Shown one piece after another: positions 45,839 to 56,639 of a DNA stretch of 64,000 bases. Numbering within the stretch: the first letter of the stretch is position 1; each line of letters starts with the position of its first letter. The translations under genes and the position numbers were made by a program. This DNA comes from Isoetes taiwanensis (Eukaryota > Streptophyta > Lycopodiopsida > Isoetales > Isoetaceae): contig JAJEKV010000017.1 of the NCBI GenBank assembly GCA_021234155.1, positions 21,235,449-21,299,448 of the forward strand. Direction: 5' to 3'. The notes beneath the pieces were generated by a model. It made no database searches, was not told where the DNA came from, and saw nothing but the letters and a program-made list of their open reading frames with translations.

Positions 45839-46811
45839 TTAGATTTCACTTTCGGCTAGAAAAAGCGATACAAAAGCGGCAATTTGAAGAGGAGGGTGGG
45901 AAATTGCAAGATAGAATCGGTCCGATCCGGAAGCAATCTGCCATGGAGTTCCTCTTGGAAATGATCATGTGAAGATTCTAGTAACCGATTGTCATTTCAA
46001 CGACGAAGCATTACCCGAAGGCATCCCGATGGAACACGATGGGTGAAAGCATCGGAACCTTTGTTGCATGGCCCGGTGAATTAAACAAAGAAGGTGAGTT
46101 TCATTTTCTTGGAAGACATAAAGGAAGATTGAGTGCTCATACTAAAATGCACAAGCTGATTACGTCATATGTATGAAATTAAAAGCGCTTGCATGCCAGA
46201 CCATTCATTCAATATTGCAAAACTATAAGGCCTGCAGACCAGAGCATTCGAGGAATTTAAAAACAACGTATTCTTTACATGGATGGGATATTCTTTAAAA
46301 AACCTGCATTCTTTACATTGTTTTAATTACATCTGTGTGTTATTCATCTATGTGTTATTCATCTGTGTGTTGTTCCTCAGTAGTCTCAAATGCTGGCACA
46401 ATAGTTTCAAATGCTGTTGAAAAACGATAAACTGGCATACAAGATTCTGGCAAATAAGATGGTGCGGCTATTGGGATATTACCCAAAATGGCTTCGAGGT
46501 CTGAAACTCTAATTATCAGCTTAGCATTCTCCATTTCAAGCCCCTCCAGAGCACGACACTACTCATTGAATAAGCTTATGCTTGTAGCCTATCTTTGGCG
46601 GGGAGGAACTTCATTGAATACGCCCCGGTATGTTCGATTGAATACGGCGCCGGTAAATTCATAAATCTGTAAGTTAGAGAGAAAAAACAAATTAGTGATT
46701 TCGCGCCATGAGCTAATACCATTCACTTGTAATTTAAATGCCATGCGTGTATCCTGTATTGTACTTTAAAGCAGTACTGTAATTTCTTCAGAAGCTGTAC
46801 TGTAATTTTTA

Positions 46812-47203
46812 AATTTGAGAGAGCTGAAGTGAAATCACGCCAGGCGCGAAATATGTTTGTGTGCAAAATGTTTACATTGTACAGGTCCAATACACGCCTG
46901 GCGTGAACTGCATAAAGCTAATTACTGTATGCAATTCAAGGTTTATCCATGGAGCAGTCCATTTTCTGGAATCCCGCTCTCATTCTTGATAATCCCGATA
47001 TTTGCCTAGCCTGTCATTTCCCTGAGCAAGCGAAACCTTGGAAGCAAAAAGGGATTACTATGATCAGCGACCTTTATGATAATAACGGGATTATTCTATT
47101 CCACAACTCTTTCCTTGCGTGTATTGGACTGCTTGACAATTTAAACATTTTGCACACAAACATATTTCGCGCCTGGCGTGATCTCACTTCAGCTCTCTCA
47201 AAA
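46812..47203. mobile_element. Foldback element, copy 2, interrupted by a LINE fragment
   Basis: The left arm TTGAGAGAGCTGAAGTGA, ATCACGCCAGGCGCGAAATA... (46812-46897) pairs with ...TATTTCGCGCCTGGCGTGAT, TCACTTCAGCTCTCTCAA (47114-47203). The loop holds foreign sequence absent from copy 1. Confidence 0.85.
46940..47112 (+). mobile_element. LINE ORF2 fragment inside the foldback loop
   Basis: An open frame with SIFWNPALILDNPDICLACH and PWKQKGITMISDLYDNNGII, which matches the region upstream of the zf-RVT knuckle in plant non-LTR retrotransposons (WxxxGIxxixDLxdxxG). About 173 bp, with no tail. It replaces the native CACGCCTGG-type centre of the foldback. Confidence 0.65.
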
Positions 47204-47629
47204 TTAAGAATGAAAGAGCCAGAATTCAAAACAGCTTCTGAAGAAATTACAGTTATGCTTTCAAGTTAGAGTTGACACTAAAGAAACATATTGCAGTCAT
47301 TAAATCCTTGTATTGCCATTGAAAATTTTTACATAGGGCCTTTTATTTGAGTTGCCGAATTGGCGGCTTAGCGAGAAATTACAGTTCTGCTTTCAAATTA
47401 GAGTAGAAACTAAAGAAACATATTACAGTCAGTAAATCCTTGTATTGCCATTGAAAATTTTTACATAAGGCCTTTTATTAGAGTTGCCCAGCTCTGTATT
47501 ACAAAATTACAGAAGTTCTAGGCAGTTTAAGGAGATGCCTAGCTCCATTCATAATCCTCATTTGAGGCCTTTTTTGGAGATGCCCGGCTAAGCTCTTGAA
47601 CCAAAAACTAAATAACAAAAACAAAAAAA

Positions 47630-48090
47630 AAAAGCCCTCTACCTCCTCCTCTTCTTCCTCCTCCTCTTCTTCCTCTGAGCTTTCATCGCCATCTTCATCA
47701 GATGTCTTCTAAAACATCTTAGTCTTGAGGAGGAGAGAGGGCGTCCATAATCGGTACTTTTTTTTTTCTTCTTCTAATTCTTCCCCGCCATTCTTCATCT
47801 GCTTCCTCCATTTCTTCTTCTTTTTTTTCAATCTGGTTCTCTATCTCCTCATCCGAATCAAAGGGAGTATGGGGACTTCGAGCTCTTGGCCGGTGGTGCT
47901 CGAGATAATCTTTTCCCCGAAGCTTGCCCTGCAGAAATAACTCCTCGCAATTATCCGGACTGTAGCGGCATCTGCGGGAGGGGGGAATGGATTTCTTTAT
48001 CAATTTTTTTATCGCCTCTTAAGCCTCTGGGAGGCGAGTCCCATGGATGGAGGAGGGCGAGGGCGGCTTCCGGCAGCATGGCTTACCATG
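47630..48090 (-). pseudogene. Divergent acidic small protein, copy 2
   Basis: Equivalent to 40946-41405. The frame 47719-48003 reads MIKKSIPPSRRCRYSPDNCE, then ELFLQGKLRGKDYLEHHRPR, PFDSDEEIENQIEKKEEEME and a run of Arg/Lys RRRKKKV. The poly-Glu tail lies in another phase at 47640-47690. The TGA stop of copy 1 is lost with a CAG. Confidence 0.4.
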
Positions 48091-48627
48091 GTAGAAGGCG
48101 CTAGAAATCAATGAAGGCGCTAGAAGGAAGAAAGGATTGGCGGTTGAAAGAATGGAGGGTTTCATGCAAGATATAGAGTAGTTGCATGCAAGGTTGTAAT
48201 TATGATTCCATCACATCATACAAGATTTATATCATATACGAATTGCCTATCATTACTTCTATTGAATTAATTACGCCCTAGGTTAGAATTACCCACATGT
48301 CAGCTATACTTAAAACCTATGTTTTCATTAATTTTGTATAATTACCTAGACCCCAGCTATACTTACAACCAACTTTGGCCCATCTAGATTTACGACCTAT
48401 ACTTACCTCATTAGTACTACTAGCATACACCCTATGTTACCATTAATTTTGCAATAATTACCTACACCTAAGCTATACTTACAACCTATTTTTGGCTGCA
48501 CTTACAACATATATTTGTCCATTTAATGGTTTTTTTGGTATTTCTTAAAGTTCCCTTTAATCGGTTCTCAAAATTACTTTGTCCTTTTTTTTCAACTAAT
48601 ATTAAGACATTTCACTTTATATAGGTG

Positions 48628-51100
48628 AAGCGTGTGGATCCTAAAAAGGGTAAAAATGTAATACCTATCCCCCCAACATGTTTCAACATTGTTGTGTTCT
48701 TATCACATTGTTACCCCATTGTAAACATTGTTCTTGTAGGTCAATCTTTGTGGACCACCCAAAGGGTGTTGAGGTCTGAGACTACTAAGCAAATTATCCT
48801 CTGATGGAGGTTGGATTGGAAGAATAAGAAGGTGAAACTGAAGCATCAATGCAATAAGAAGCTAGTAGGTGAAGGAACTATCATACTAGCTGATCCTATC
48901 CAGGCTGTCAATGATGAAAGGTTAGGAGAGGATAAAGTGGATGTGGCCATAACAAGTTTAGAGGAAAAATGGAAGGAAAAAGGATCAAATCACCAGGATT
49001 GCACTGCTTGTATTAAACAATTGGAGGTTCCATGCATCATGCCATGGCCTATAGCCTGCATTGAGTTTATAGGAGAATTCTTTTTACCAGAGCCAGAGGT
49101 TGTGGATGACACTGATTTTCTTAATGCACCTCCAATAGCTGCCACACGTGAAGCTCTGACTAAGGTAAGGGGAATGGAATGTTGTTGGGCTAATTGTGTT
49201 CAGAAGTTTGAAATTGATGAATTGGTGGAAGCAAGAGCCACCTTCCAAGAGTATACTTGTGATGAGAGGAGGACTTACATGTACTCCATTCATGAGCTTG
49301 CACTTCAAGATGAAAAATTTCCAAAGAAAAAAAAATACCCACTGCTAGGGACATGGATATGTAAAGTTGCATGGATACATATTCATGGCATTCCAATTTC
49401 ATCTTGGCAAAATTGGCAAGCAAGTCATGCAAAGGGGAGTAAAATTGCATTACATGGAAATAATGGCATGTTGAGGCCAACTTCTAGGATCCCAGGCTGC
49501 TAGGGAGGTTTTGAAAAATATGTTGAATTCAATCTTTGAGAATATGCCACATAAAAGTAGGAAAGATCAACAGGGAAAAATAGTTGTCGAGAAGAGATTG
49601 CCATCCCATTGTACCCGAGGAAGAGCATATTGGAGGAAGTGAATGCTTTGCTTTCGAGAACTACGATACCGCAATATCTCAACCCAACTTGGTAGACTAT
49701 GGAGCAAGCACTTCAAGCATGTCACTATAGACACTTGAGCGGTGACCTCCACAACCACGGAGGTGGTAGCCAACCACTCTTCAATGCATTGTTGGATAGA
49801 AAGCCTATAATTTAGAGAAGTTTACTAAGGCAAGGTTTAGGAAGTCGGGGTGCTTCAACATGTTGGAGCCTCAAGTTCATGTCCCCAACCTCGAGATCTA
49901 CCACCAAGGTTCCTCCTCCAACTTGACAATTGTCTTTGACGAGAATAAAAATGTATATGTTCTCATTCCTATCTTATTTAACAACCGTGGGTGTCTTTGA
50001 AAAGAGTGAATTTAGGGTTCTTAATGCCCGCCATACTCATGAGGATGTGGATGCATTGTTTGGGAAGTATAGTCTTGTGATTGAAATCTCAAACCCGTGA
50101 CCAATCTTCCTAGACTAATGGAAGTTCTTAGTGAATGCATTTCACCTTCTCCTATAGGGTTGATCATACAAGAGGTGCCTGATTGGAAGAATTTTATCGA
50201 AGGTTATGCTCTTGATATGGAAGGTCAATCTAGACCTCTTCAATACACTTTCTGGGTCATGGGAAATAAGCCAATCATGCAATGGAAGATGAGACATTCA
50301 GATGATAAATGGAGGCCAGATGAGGGAGTACCTATATGGCACGAAGATGAAAATGGCAAACCTAAGATTCCAAGGGGTCAACCAAAAGCTCTTAAGCCTT
50401 TTCCAAAGGTGGATTCATTGCAAAGCACATTGGGCCGGCATTTCAATACATCAAGTATTGGAAAAATAACCCCGATGATACCAACCTTGCATTGATAGAT
50501 TATTGGACACAGGTATATGGATTATTGGGACAAGTAGACACATCCTCTGATGAACTCAAAGATGGATGGCTACCTAAGACTAGGTGGAGAGACTTGATAA
50601 CACCTGAGGAAGCTGATGATGTGGATAGTAGTATTCGCAAGTCCATGGCTCCTCCAGCTGCTGAAAAACACTATGTTGGTCCTAGGAAAGGAAGGCCTAA
50701 ATATCTCGGGCTGGAGGATTATGATCCCAAAGATGACTTGCTTTGCCATCAATTTGCACTTATAGTACCTAAGCACAAAGAGATATACTCTGTGTGGATG
50801 GGTTACACCATCTCAGAGGTTTGCAAAGAAGTAGGTAACCGCAATGTGAACAAAGTTCGTGTGGAGTGGTGGTGTCCAGTGCACCAGTTAAATGCAGTGG
50901 CAGAGGAAGAAAGGTATAGAGACTGTTGGACAAAGAGATGGAAGAGAAACCCTATTGAAGGGGATGATTGGGTTGAGTTAGGTACTATTTTGTTTTCATG
51001 GACCCCAAAGGTCATCCCAGGCAAGATTGCTAGGGTTACAATACCTGTGGAAGTGAGGAAGAAAGCTATGATATCTCTAGGGGTCACTTCTGAGAAGTAA
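48628..51100 (+). pseudogene. DUF7869-type transposase-like gene, copy 2 (core deleted)
   Basis: The N-terminal half is better preserved than copy 1: 230 codons open from 48811 (LDWKNKKVKLKHQCNKKLVG, then EFFLPEPEVVDDTDFLNAPP, FEIDELVEARATFQEYTCDE). At 49735 the sequence jumps from CACTATAGACACTT to the GGTGACCTCCACAAC part, losing about 400 bp that hold the KMD and KQINRAYPLQ motifs. GHTHEDVD survives in a broken frame (50030-50060, HTHEDVD as HEDVDALFGKY). The C-terminal 202 codons are intact (50492-51100): DELKDGWLPKTRWRDLITPE, PRKGRPKYLGLEDYDPKDDL, VNKVRVEWWCPVHQLN, ending PVEVRKKAMISLGVTSEK. Confidence 0.75.
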
Positions 51101-51264
51101 TTGGCAATATGTAACTCGACATGCATATGTGAAATATTTTTAATTTTAATGCAATCATGTTGTCTTTGTTATAAAAAAAGTCACATTCTCGATGCAAATT
51201 TACTAACCCGGGAAAAAGTTGCAGTGCCAAAATGGTCCAAAATCCTGACATAAATCCAATTTAA

Positions 51265-51726
51265 ATGAATGATGGTTCTTTCCCAATACCAAATGAATTG
51301 GGCAAACTTAATGAGAATACACTAATAGAGTCATAATGGTTATAGAGTTGGGTGCCCACTCATCCCTTTCTATTCAAAGATTTGGAGCGATCATGCCCTC
51401 TTATAAATCAGTATTATCTTCAAATCACTCTCATCTTTTCTGCAAACCGCTGCTTTCTCTACATCTTCTAGTAAATCATGCCATCTTGTCTTTGTACACT
51501 ATCCTCTTGTAAATCCTTGGATTAAAATCATTGCCCTCTTGAGCCATGCTAGACCACATTGCATCTCCAAAATTCTGAAAGCACCATTCCAAGAATAGAC
51601 AATTTCAACCTATATTTGAAACAAAATATTTAACGCACGTTTAATTTCCACAGTGGCATTCACATGCATCACGGCAACATTGTATCGACATTTTAGGGCT
51701 TCGTGCATGGAGTTTCCTAAGAAATT
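51265..51726. other. No gene seen
   Basis: Unique sequence beyond the duplication. No domain in any frame. Confidence 0.45.
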
Positions 51727-52079
51727 GTGTTGCTTATACTAGAGAAGTGGAGTGGCGGAACCTTGCGCTCTGCTGGGTTTGCAAGCATCGGAAGAATTGG
51801 GTCAATCAAAGAAAGGTTAAATCTCCGCCTTTATGCTCACTCGAGAACCATTGGAATAATGGAAGGTGGGAACTTTTGCGCACACAAGCTTTGGTTATGG
51901 GAGTATGGCATGATCTTCCCGTGAGATTTGTATGGGATGCACAACCTTCAGGCGAGCCCACAACCCTCCATGAATCCTTCATTGCTTTGAATGGGAACTA
52001 CCTTTTTTATATCAGAATTGATGGCATAATAGAGGAAAGTAAATACAGTCTTTTCATGCCTCCAATACGCCCCGGGTGA
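51727..52079 (+). other. Unrecognised overlapping frames upstream of the ISXO2-like gene
   Basis: Two overlapping frames. The longer (51747-52079) reads WRNLALCWVCKHRKNWVNQR and LHESFIALNGNYLFYIRIDG. I recognise no domain, and it may be a host exon or chance. Confidence 0.2.
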
Positions 52080-52222
52080 TAAAGGACGTCAAAGTGTGGA
52101 TTGATAATAGCGATCCTTCGTGTCTTTTTACAAAACCTTGATCTTTGCAATGATTTACAACTTTCCAATAATTTAGTCATGGTCACCGATTCCAAAGAGG
52201 AGCATGAGACTACAATTACTAC

Positions 52223-52960
52223 TTGACGACAAAAGGCGAGACAATTTTGAGTCCCCGTTATGAAGGGGACTTTGTTATGCCTTTAGGAGGAATCAAGTGG
52301 AAATGTAGAGGTAAGCGTTGCAGTTTCACATGTTCTATTCGTAGAGGTACTTGGTTCTTTGGAAGCAAATTGACATTCCCACAGATGTTGAGCCTGATGT
52401 ACTGCTGGAGTATGAAGATGACCCAAGACGTGGCAATGAGCGAGTGTGGCATCCGTACATATCAGGCAATGGTTAATTGGTATAACTATTGTCGCGATAT
52501 TTGTGCCATTACAATTTAGAAGAACAGTGAGGTGATTGGCGGCCCTAGAAAGATCGTAGAAATAGATGAGAGCAAGTTTGGTAAGCGAAAATATAACAGG
52601 GGTAGAAGAGTTGAGGGTCAGTGGGTATTTGGAGGCATTGAGTGAGGATCTAACAAGATGTTCATGGTGCTAGTTGAAGATCGGACAGCTGATACATTAG
52701 TTTCTATCATTTACAAGTATGTAGCACCTGGAGCTATTATTTACAGTGATTGTCGAAGAGGTTATGATTTTGAATGGTTAGAGCTATTGCAGTTCCAGGT
52801 TATGATTCTGAATGGTTAGAGCAATTGCAGTTCCAGATGAAACCTTCTTTTGTTTATTTGCATTCTCATTCCTTTTACAACACAACACCCACAGCCTATG
52901 CAACAAAAACTCCTATTATTAAGAGTCCACATATTAATGCATTGCTTTTTTTTATCTTTA
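52223..52960 (+). pseudogene. ISXO2/Merlin-like (DDE_Tnp_IS1595) transposase relic
   Basis: The N-terminal zinc-ribbon-like part reads IKWKCRGKRCSFTCSIRRGT, WFFGSKLTFPQMLSLMYCWS and MVNWYNYCRDICA. After a TAG at about 52518 it continues EVIGGPRKIVEIDESKFGKR, KYNRGRRVEGQWVFGGIE, then a TGA, then NKMFMVLVEDRTADTLVSII and GAIIYSDCRRGYD. The EIDESkfgkrkYnrGR block with the first Asp and IIYSDxxRxYd with the second are the family signature. The expected VNHSxxFVdp..gxHTNxiE segment is missing: sequence ends in a 38-bp direct repeat (TATGATTNTGAATGGTTAGA at 52763 and 52801). Merlin elements move by cut and paste in eukaryotes. Confidence 0.8.
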
Positions 52961-52979
52961 ATAATTTAATTTGATTTAT

Positions 52980-53760
52980 TCATCAAGCCATTTAGGCCCC
53001 CAGGCCTCTATGGCAAACAAAATACATAATGTAATGCAACGTAATATAGGCACTCAATCCGAAGCACCTGAAATATCAAAACTATCCATAAGATTAAATA
53101 AGTTTATAATGTCTGTACGCTCCATCCAAACATCCCTAAGATAAGCACTTAACTTATGTGCAGGTATTTCTAGTAGCTCTCTCAAGGTCTGGCTCTGTAT
53201 ATCATATTTGGTTCTAATATTCTCATAAGCTGAACATTCCGTAAAACGTGCTTCTCTGTTTCAATTTCGTGGTCTAGGCATCCTAGGCAAAATCTCTCAT
53301 TACGGTGTTCCATTCCATCTACCGCTTCAACATGTGGGTGATGCGATGATAACCGAATCGAGAAATTAACATGCGGTTCTTTCTGTTGATGTTTGCAAGC
53401 AAATACTCCTGTTCTTCATATGTGTCCAGCTTGTTTATATCATCAAGATAGAACCTTTTTTTAACATCTCCGTTTGGTTCAAGCTTCCACATTTCCTTTA
53501 GGACACAAGCCTTCACCTCCCCATAAACTTCTTTGTACTTAATTGACTTGACCACACATCATGTCCAAGCCACTTAGTACTCCATTTTCTCACTTCACAA
53601 TACCACCCCTTATCCTTGGATTGCTCAAGGGCTAGGCGAGGAAATCTATCCACTTCCATTGTGAGAACCCTATTAACAAAAGTTATTGTTTGTTGCATAG
53701 GGCTTCCGCGCCTAACTAACAAATAAGCTAGGGCATGCATTGTCATACTCAAGATAAGAT
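52980..53760 (-). mobile_element. LINE C-terminal ORF2 relic, minus strand
   Basis: Frames on minus: LEQSKDKGWYCEVRKWSTKW (53513-53752), VKKRFYLDDINKLDTYEEQE and ISRFGYHRITHM (53319-53555), then MEHRNERFCLGCLDHEIETE followed by KHVLRN (near 53250-53330). This is the zinc knuckle C-x2-C-x8-H-x4 of plant LINE proteins, with the final Cys shifted out of frame. An A-rich tail on minus (52945-52975) would be the 3' end. It is convergent with the ISXO2-like gene. Confidence 0.7.
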
Positions 53761-53829
53761 GGTCTAATACTCTTCTCTATCTAGTTTTACGTGTTTTTCC
53801 TTGGGCATTTGAAGGGCTCGAGGCACACA

Positions 53830-55465
53830 TTCTACCATTGAACATGGGTCAACCTCTTGTGGGATGCACTAGTAATAAGGGGGTATGGACATCTGCATTC
53901 GAAGGGTGGCCAGGAACATCCCTAATATACTGATCTTTGGAAGCTAATTTAACCCTAAAGTATGTATTTTGCCCAAATTGTAAGTATACAAATGTGAAAT
54001 GGAGAAAAAACCCCTCTTGTTGCACACACATGTTCCATACTGCAAACAATAATAAATCCTTCGGGGTCAACCCACATATAGGGGGTGGGGTGTATTTTAG
54101 CATGCACATGGCAAAAATGGACCTTGGAAACCAAGATCCACATTAAGAAAACGAGTCATTTTGTCTTTAAAGTATTTTTGGCCACACAATAAATAAATAA
54201 ATAAAATAAAACAAAATAAATAAACCAGAAACAATCACTCCCAAATCTTATATGTTAATACTCCTTTTGCCACCTAAATCCTTAGCCGATACTTCCCTTC
54301 CATCATCAATTGGGCATGATGCAAGCAGTTGCACGTTATATAGTGTATTCGTGTGCACCTGCTGCAAGTCGATAGACAATTTCTAAGACAATCTCACCTA
54401 TCGCATATACAAAATGGATTACGGTCCTCCAATATTTGTTGAAGGGAACTCTCACCTTCAACGAAAGCATAGAAGGCTGTTCCAAGTGCATCGTTTTTGA
54501 ACTAGGCGATCTACTCTTCGCCTCTGCAACCCTCTTGTCTTATCCTTTAACATGTTTGCACGACTTGCTCAAGAACCCTAACGAACTTCTACCACTATCC
54601 TGCCCAAAGCAATATGCATTGTATTGTTCCTCTTAAACACTATCCCCACCCAAGATGTTTCCTTTCAAATAATTTATACCCTTAGGTATAACTCCTTCAC
54701 TCCTTAATATGTTGGATTTATTAGATTTAGAGTTATGTATTTATAGCTATAGACTTTTTGCATAATCCCGGACTACTCATATAATTTAATCTCATTTTAA
54801 TTATTTGGATCTTATGCCTGCGTCTAAGTTTGTTCAGTAATTAAAAGGGAGGGTCGTTAATACCTCTGTCATCGTTTTCTATACCTCCATCTCCGTTGCA
54901 TATGTCCTGTTTTTTTTTTCACACAATTTCGTACTACCAAGTCTCTTTCCTACTCATGCATATACTTGGTATATGTAATCTACCAGTTTCTAGAACTACG
55001 AATCGAATTAACAAGCTAGATAACATCCTTTTATGATCTTGTGCCATTGATTCTTTGGTTTTTCATTACCTCATAGTTCATATCACATGAAGCGGTCGTA
55101 TTCAAGCAGTACATATTGAGCTAGCAAATGATGAGTGTCATTAAAAAAAACTAACCAATAATTTCCCAAATCCATAGCCTAGCCATCTGCAAAGAAGGGC
55201 TAACTATTAATTTCTTCACAAAATGCCCATCTAATCGCAACCTATTAAGCCACTACTATCACCACCACCATCTTTATTTCACAATTCTCTATATTGGATA
55301 TCTGCAAGTTTCATAGTTTTTGTATAAAATTTAGCATTTGAATTTTGTTTAATTACATACTTTCATCAAGTTTCCAAATTGTCACAATGATAATGTGTAA
55401 GGTATATGATTTAAGGAGGTAGACCTTTATCAAGCAAACAAGTATATGTAATATAATACAAGAAA
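53830..55465. other. No gene recognised
   Basis: AT-rich. Short frames at 53849-54146 overlap on both strands without domains, and 54436-54636 shows no motif. It contains an (AATA)n-like patch near 54185-54225. Confidence 0.45.
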
Positions 55466-55469
55466 TTTA

Positions 55470-55493
55470 TCGCGGCGGCCAAGGCCGCCGCGA
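55470..55493. repeat. GC-rich palindrome
   Basis: CGCGGCGGCC, AA, GGCCGCCGCG is a perfect 22-bp palindrome in otherwise AT-rich DNA, 28 bp before the minisatellite. Confidence 0.85.
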
Positions 55494-55520
55494 ACATTTC
55501 TCTTCCCCGACTAACTCCTG

Positions 55521-55650
55521 CAAAGGGGGGTTTGTATATCTGTGGAATAGTGTGAAAGATGCTCTTGGAATGCAAAAGGGAATTTTATATCTTTGGAATG
55601 GTGCAAGAGATGTTCTTGAAATGCAAAGAGGGATTTTTATATCTTTCGGC
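55521..55650. repeat. 51-52 bp minisatellite, 2.5 units
   Basis: Units begin CAAAGGGGGGTTTGTATATC (55521), CAAAAGGGAATTTTATATCT (55573) and CAAAGAGGGATTTTTATATC (55624). The period is close to 17 codons, so a repeat-encoded frame stays open on both strands. I do not call it a gene. Confidence 0.85.
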
Positions 55651-55749
55651 TGTGCCACAGGCTATGGAGCAGTGCTTCATCATCAAGTTCTTCTATAAAG
55701 GAACAATAATAAACACTTGGAGATGCAAGTTATATACCCCAACTTGATA

Positions 55750-56610
55750 GTCATGAAAGAGTAGAAGTAGGAGGGCAGCAAGGGATGTCAGATCTCAAAT
55801 GATATGGTGCTCTAGGACTGATTTGGCTATTTTTTCAGCATCAGGGCAGCGAATATCATAGTACCCATAAGATAACTGTGCAGCAAAGTGATCAATGAGA
55901 AGAAGCAACGTAAGTAACAGGCAGACCAAGATTTGCTAGTTTTTTAAAAATGGAAATAAGACTTTCACACCCATTTAGCTCCCTTCGTGGATGCCGAGTG
56001 CCGTAAGCTCGCTCATGGACCAAGCTAGTATAGAATTCCCCTAACTAGCCATTTTAACTAGTTTTGCACGTAGTACTACTGAAGCATATAAGCTTTGACT
56101 TATACAAAGAATAGTGGATTCAATGATAATTGTTTGGAAGCACTAGAGTGGACTTCATGTAAGTTATTGAATCAAAATTTTACTTGATAACTCAAATGAA
56201 CTGATCATGGAGTGGAACTTTGAGATGTAGAAAACGGATTATATCAAACTATGGAGGTTCGGCATGCGTGGATTTTTTTTTTCTCATTGTTGCTTTGTGA
56301 TTTTCTAGTTGAAACCAGAGGGCAAGTCTCTGCGCAGAGCATCTTGTGTATAGGCACTGGCGTCTGCCAGAATATGCATAAATATATACTCATAGTTCTA
56401 CTACATAATTCACCCATGGATCTAGTACATAGTTCTAGCAAGACAATGGCCAATATTTCGTGCACTTGGTCAATATTTAAGACGTTCCTGCATTTGTGTA
56501 TGCAATTCATATAAACTTTCAAAAAATATCTTGGGAAATGAATTGAAATTTGATTTTCCTTCTCCAATGCACACAGGGACCAATGCACACAGGGAGAAAA
56601 GGAAGAGTAA
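55750..56610. other. No gene recognised
   Basis: No domain on either strand. A short frame at 56251 begins with a hydrophobic stretch, but the opposite strand is equally open. Confidence 0.4.
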
Positions 56611-56639
56611 AAAACTACAGGTCCAAGGAAAGCTTTCTT

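Larger units (their letters stand above)
45834..51262 (+). repeat. Large tandem duplication, copy 2
   Basis: Parallel to copy 1 from AATCCCATAATTAG to the 3' flank ending AAATGAATGATGGTT near 51262. It lacks about 300 bp near its start (39110-39370 equivalent) and about 400 bp inside the DUF7869 core, and has gained a LINE fragment (46940-47112). Confidence 0.9.
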
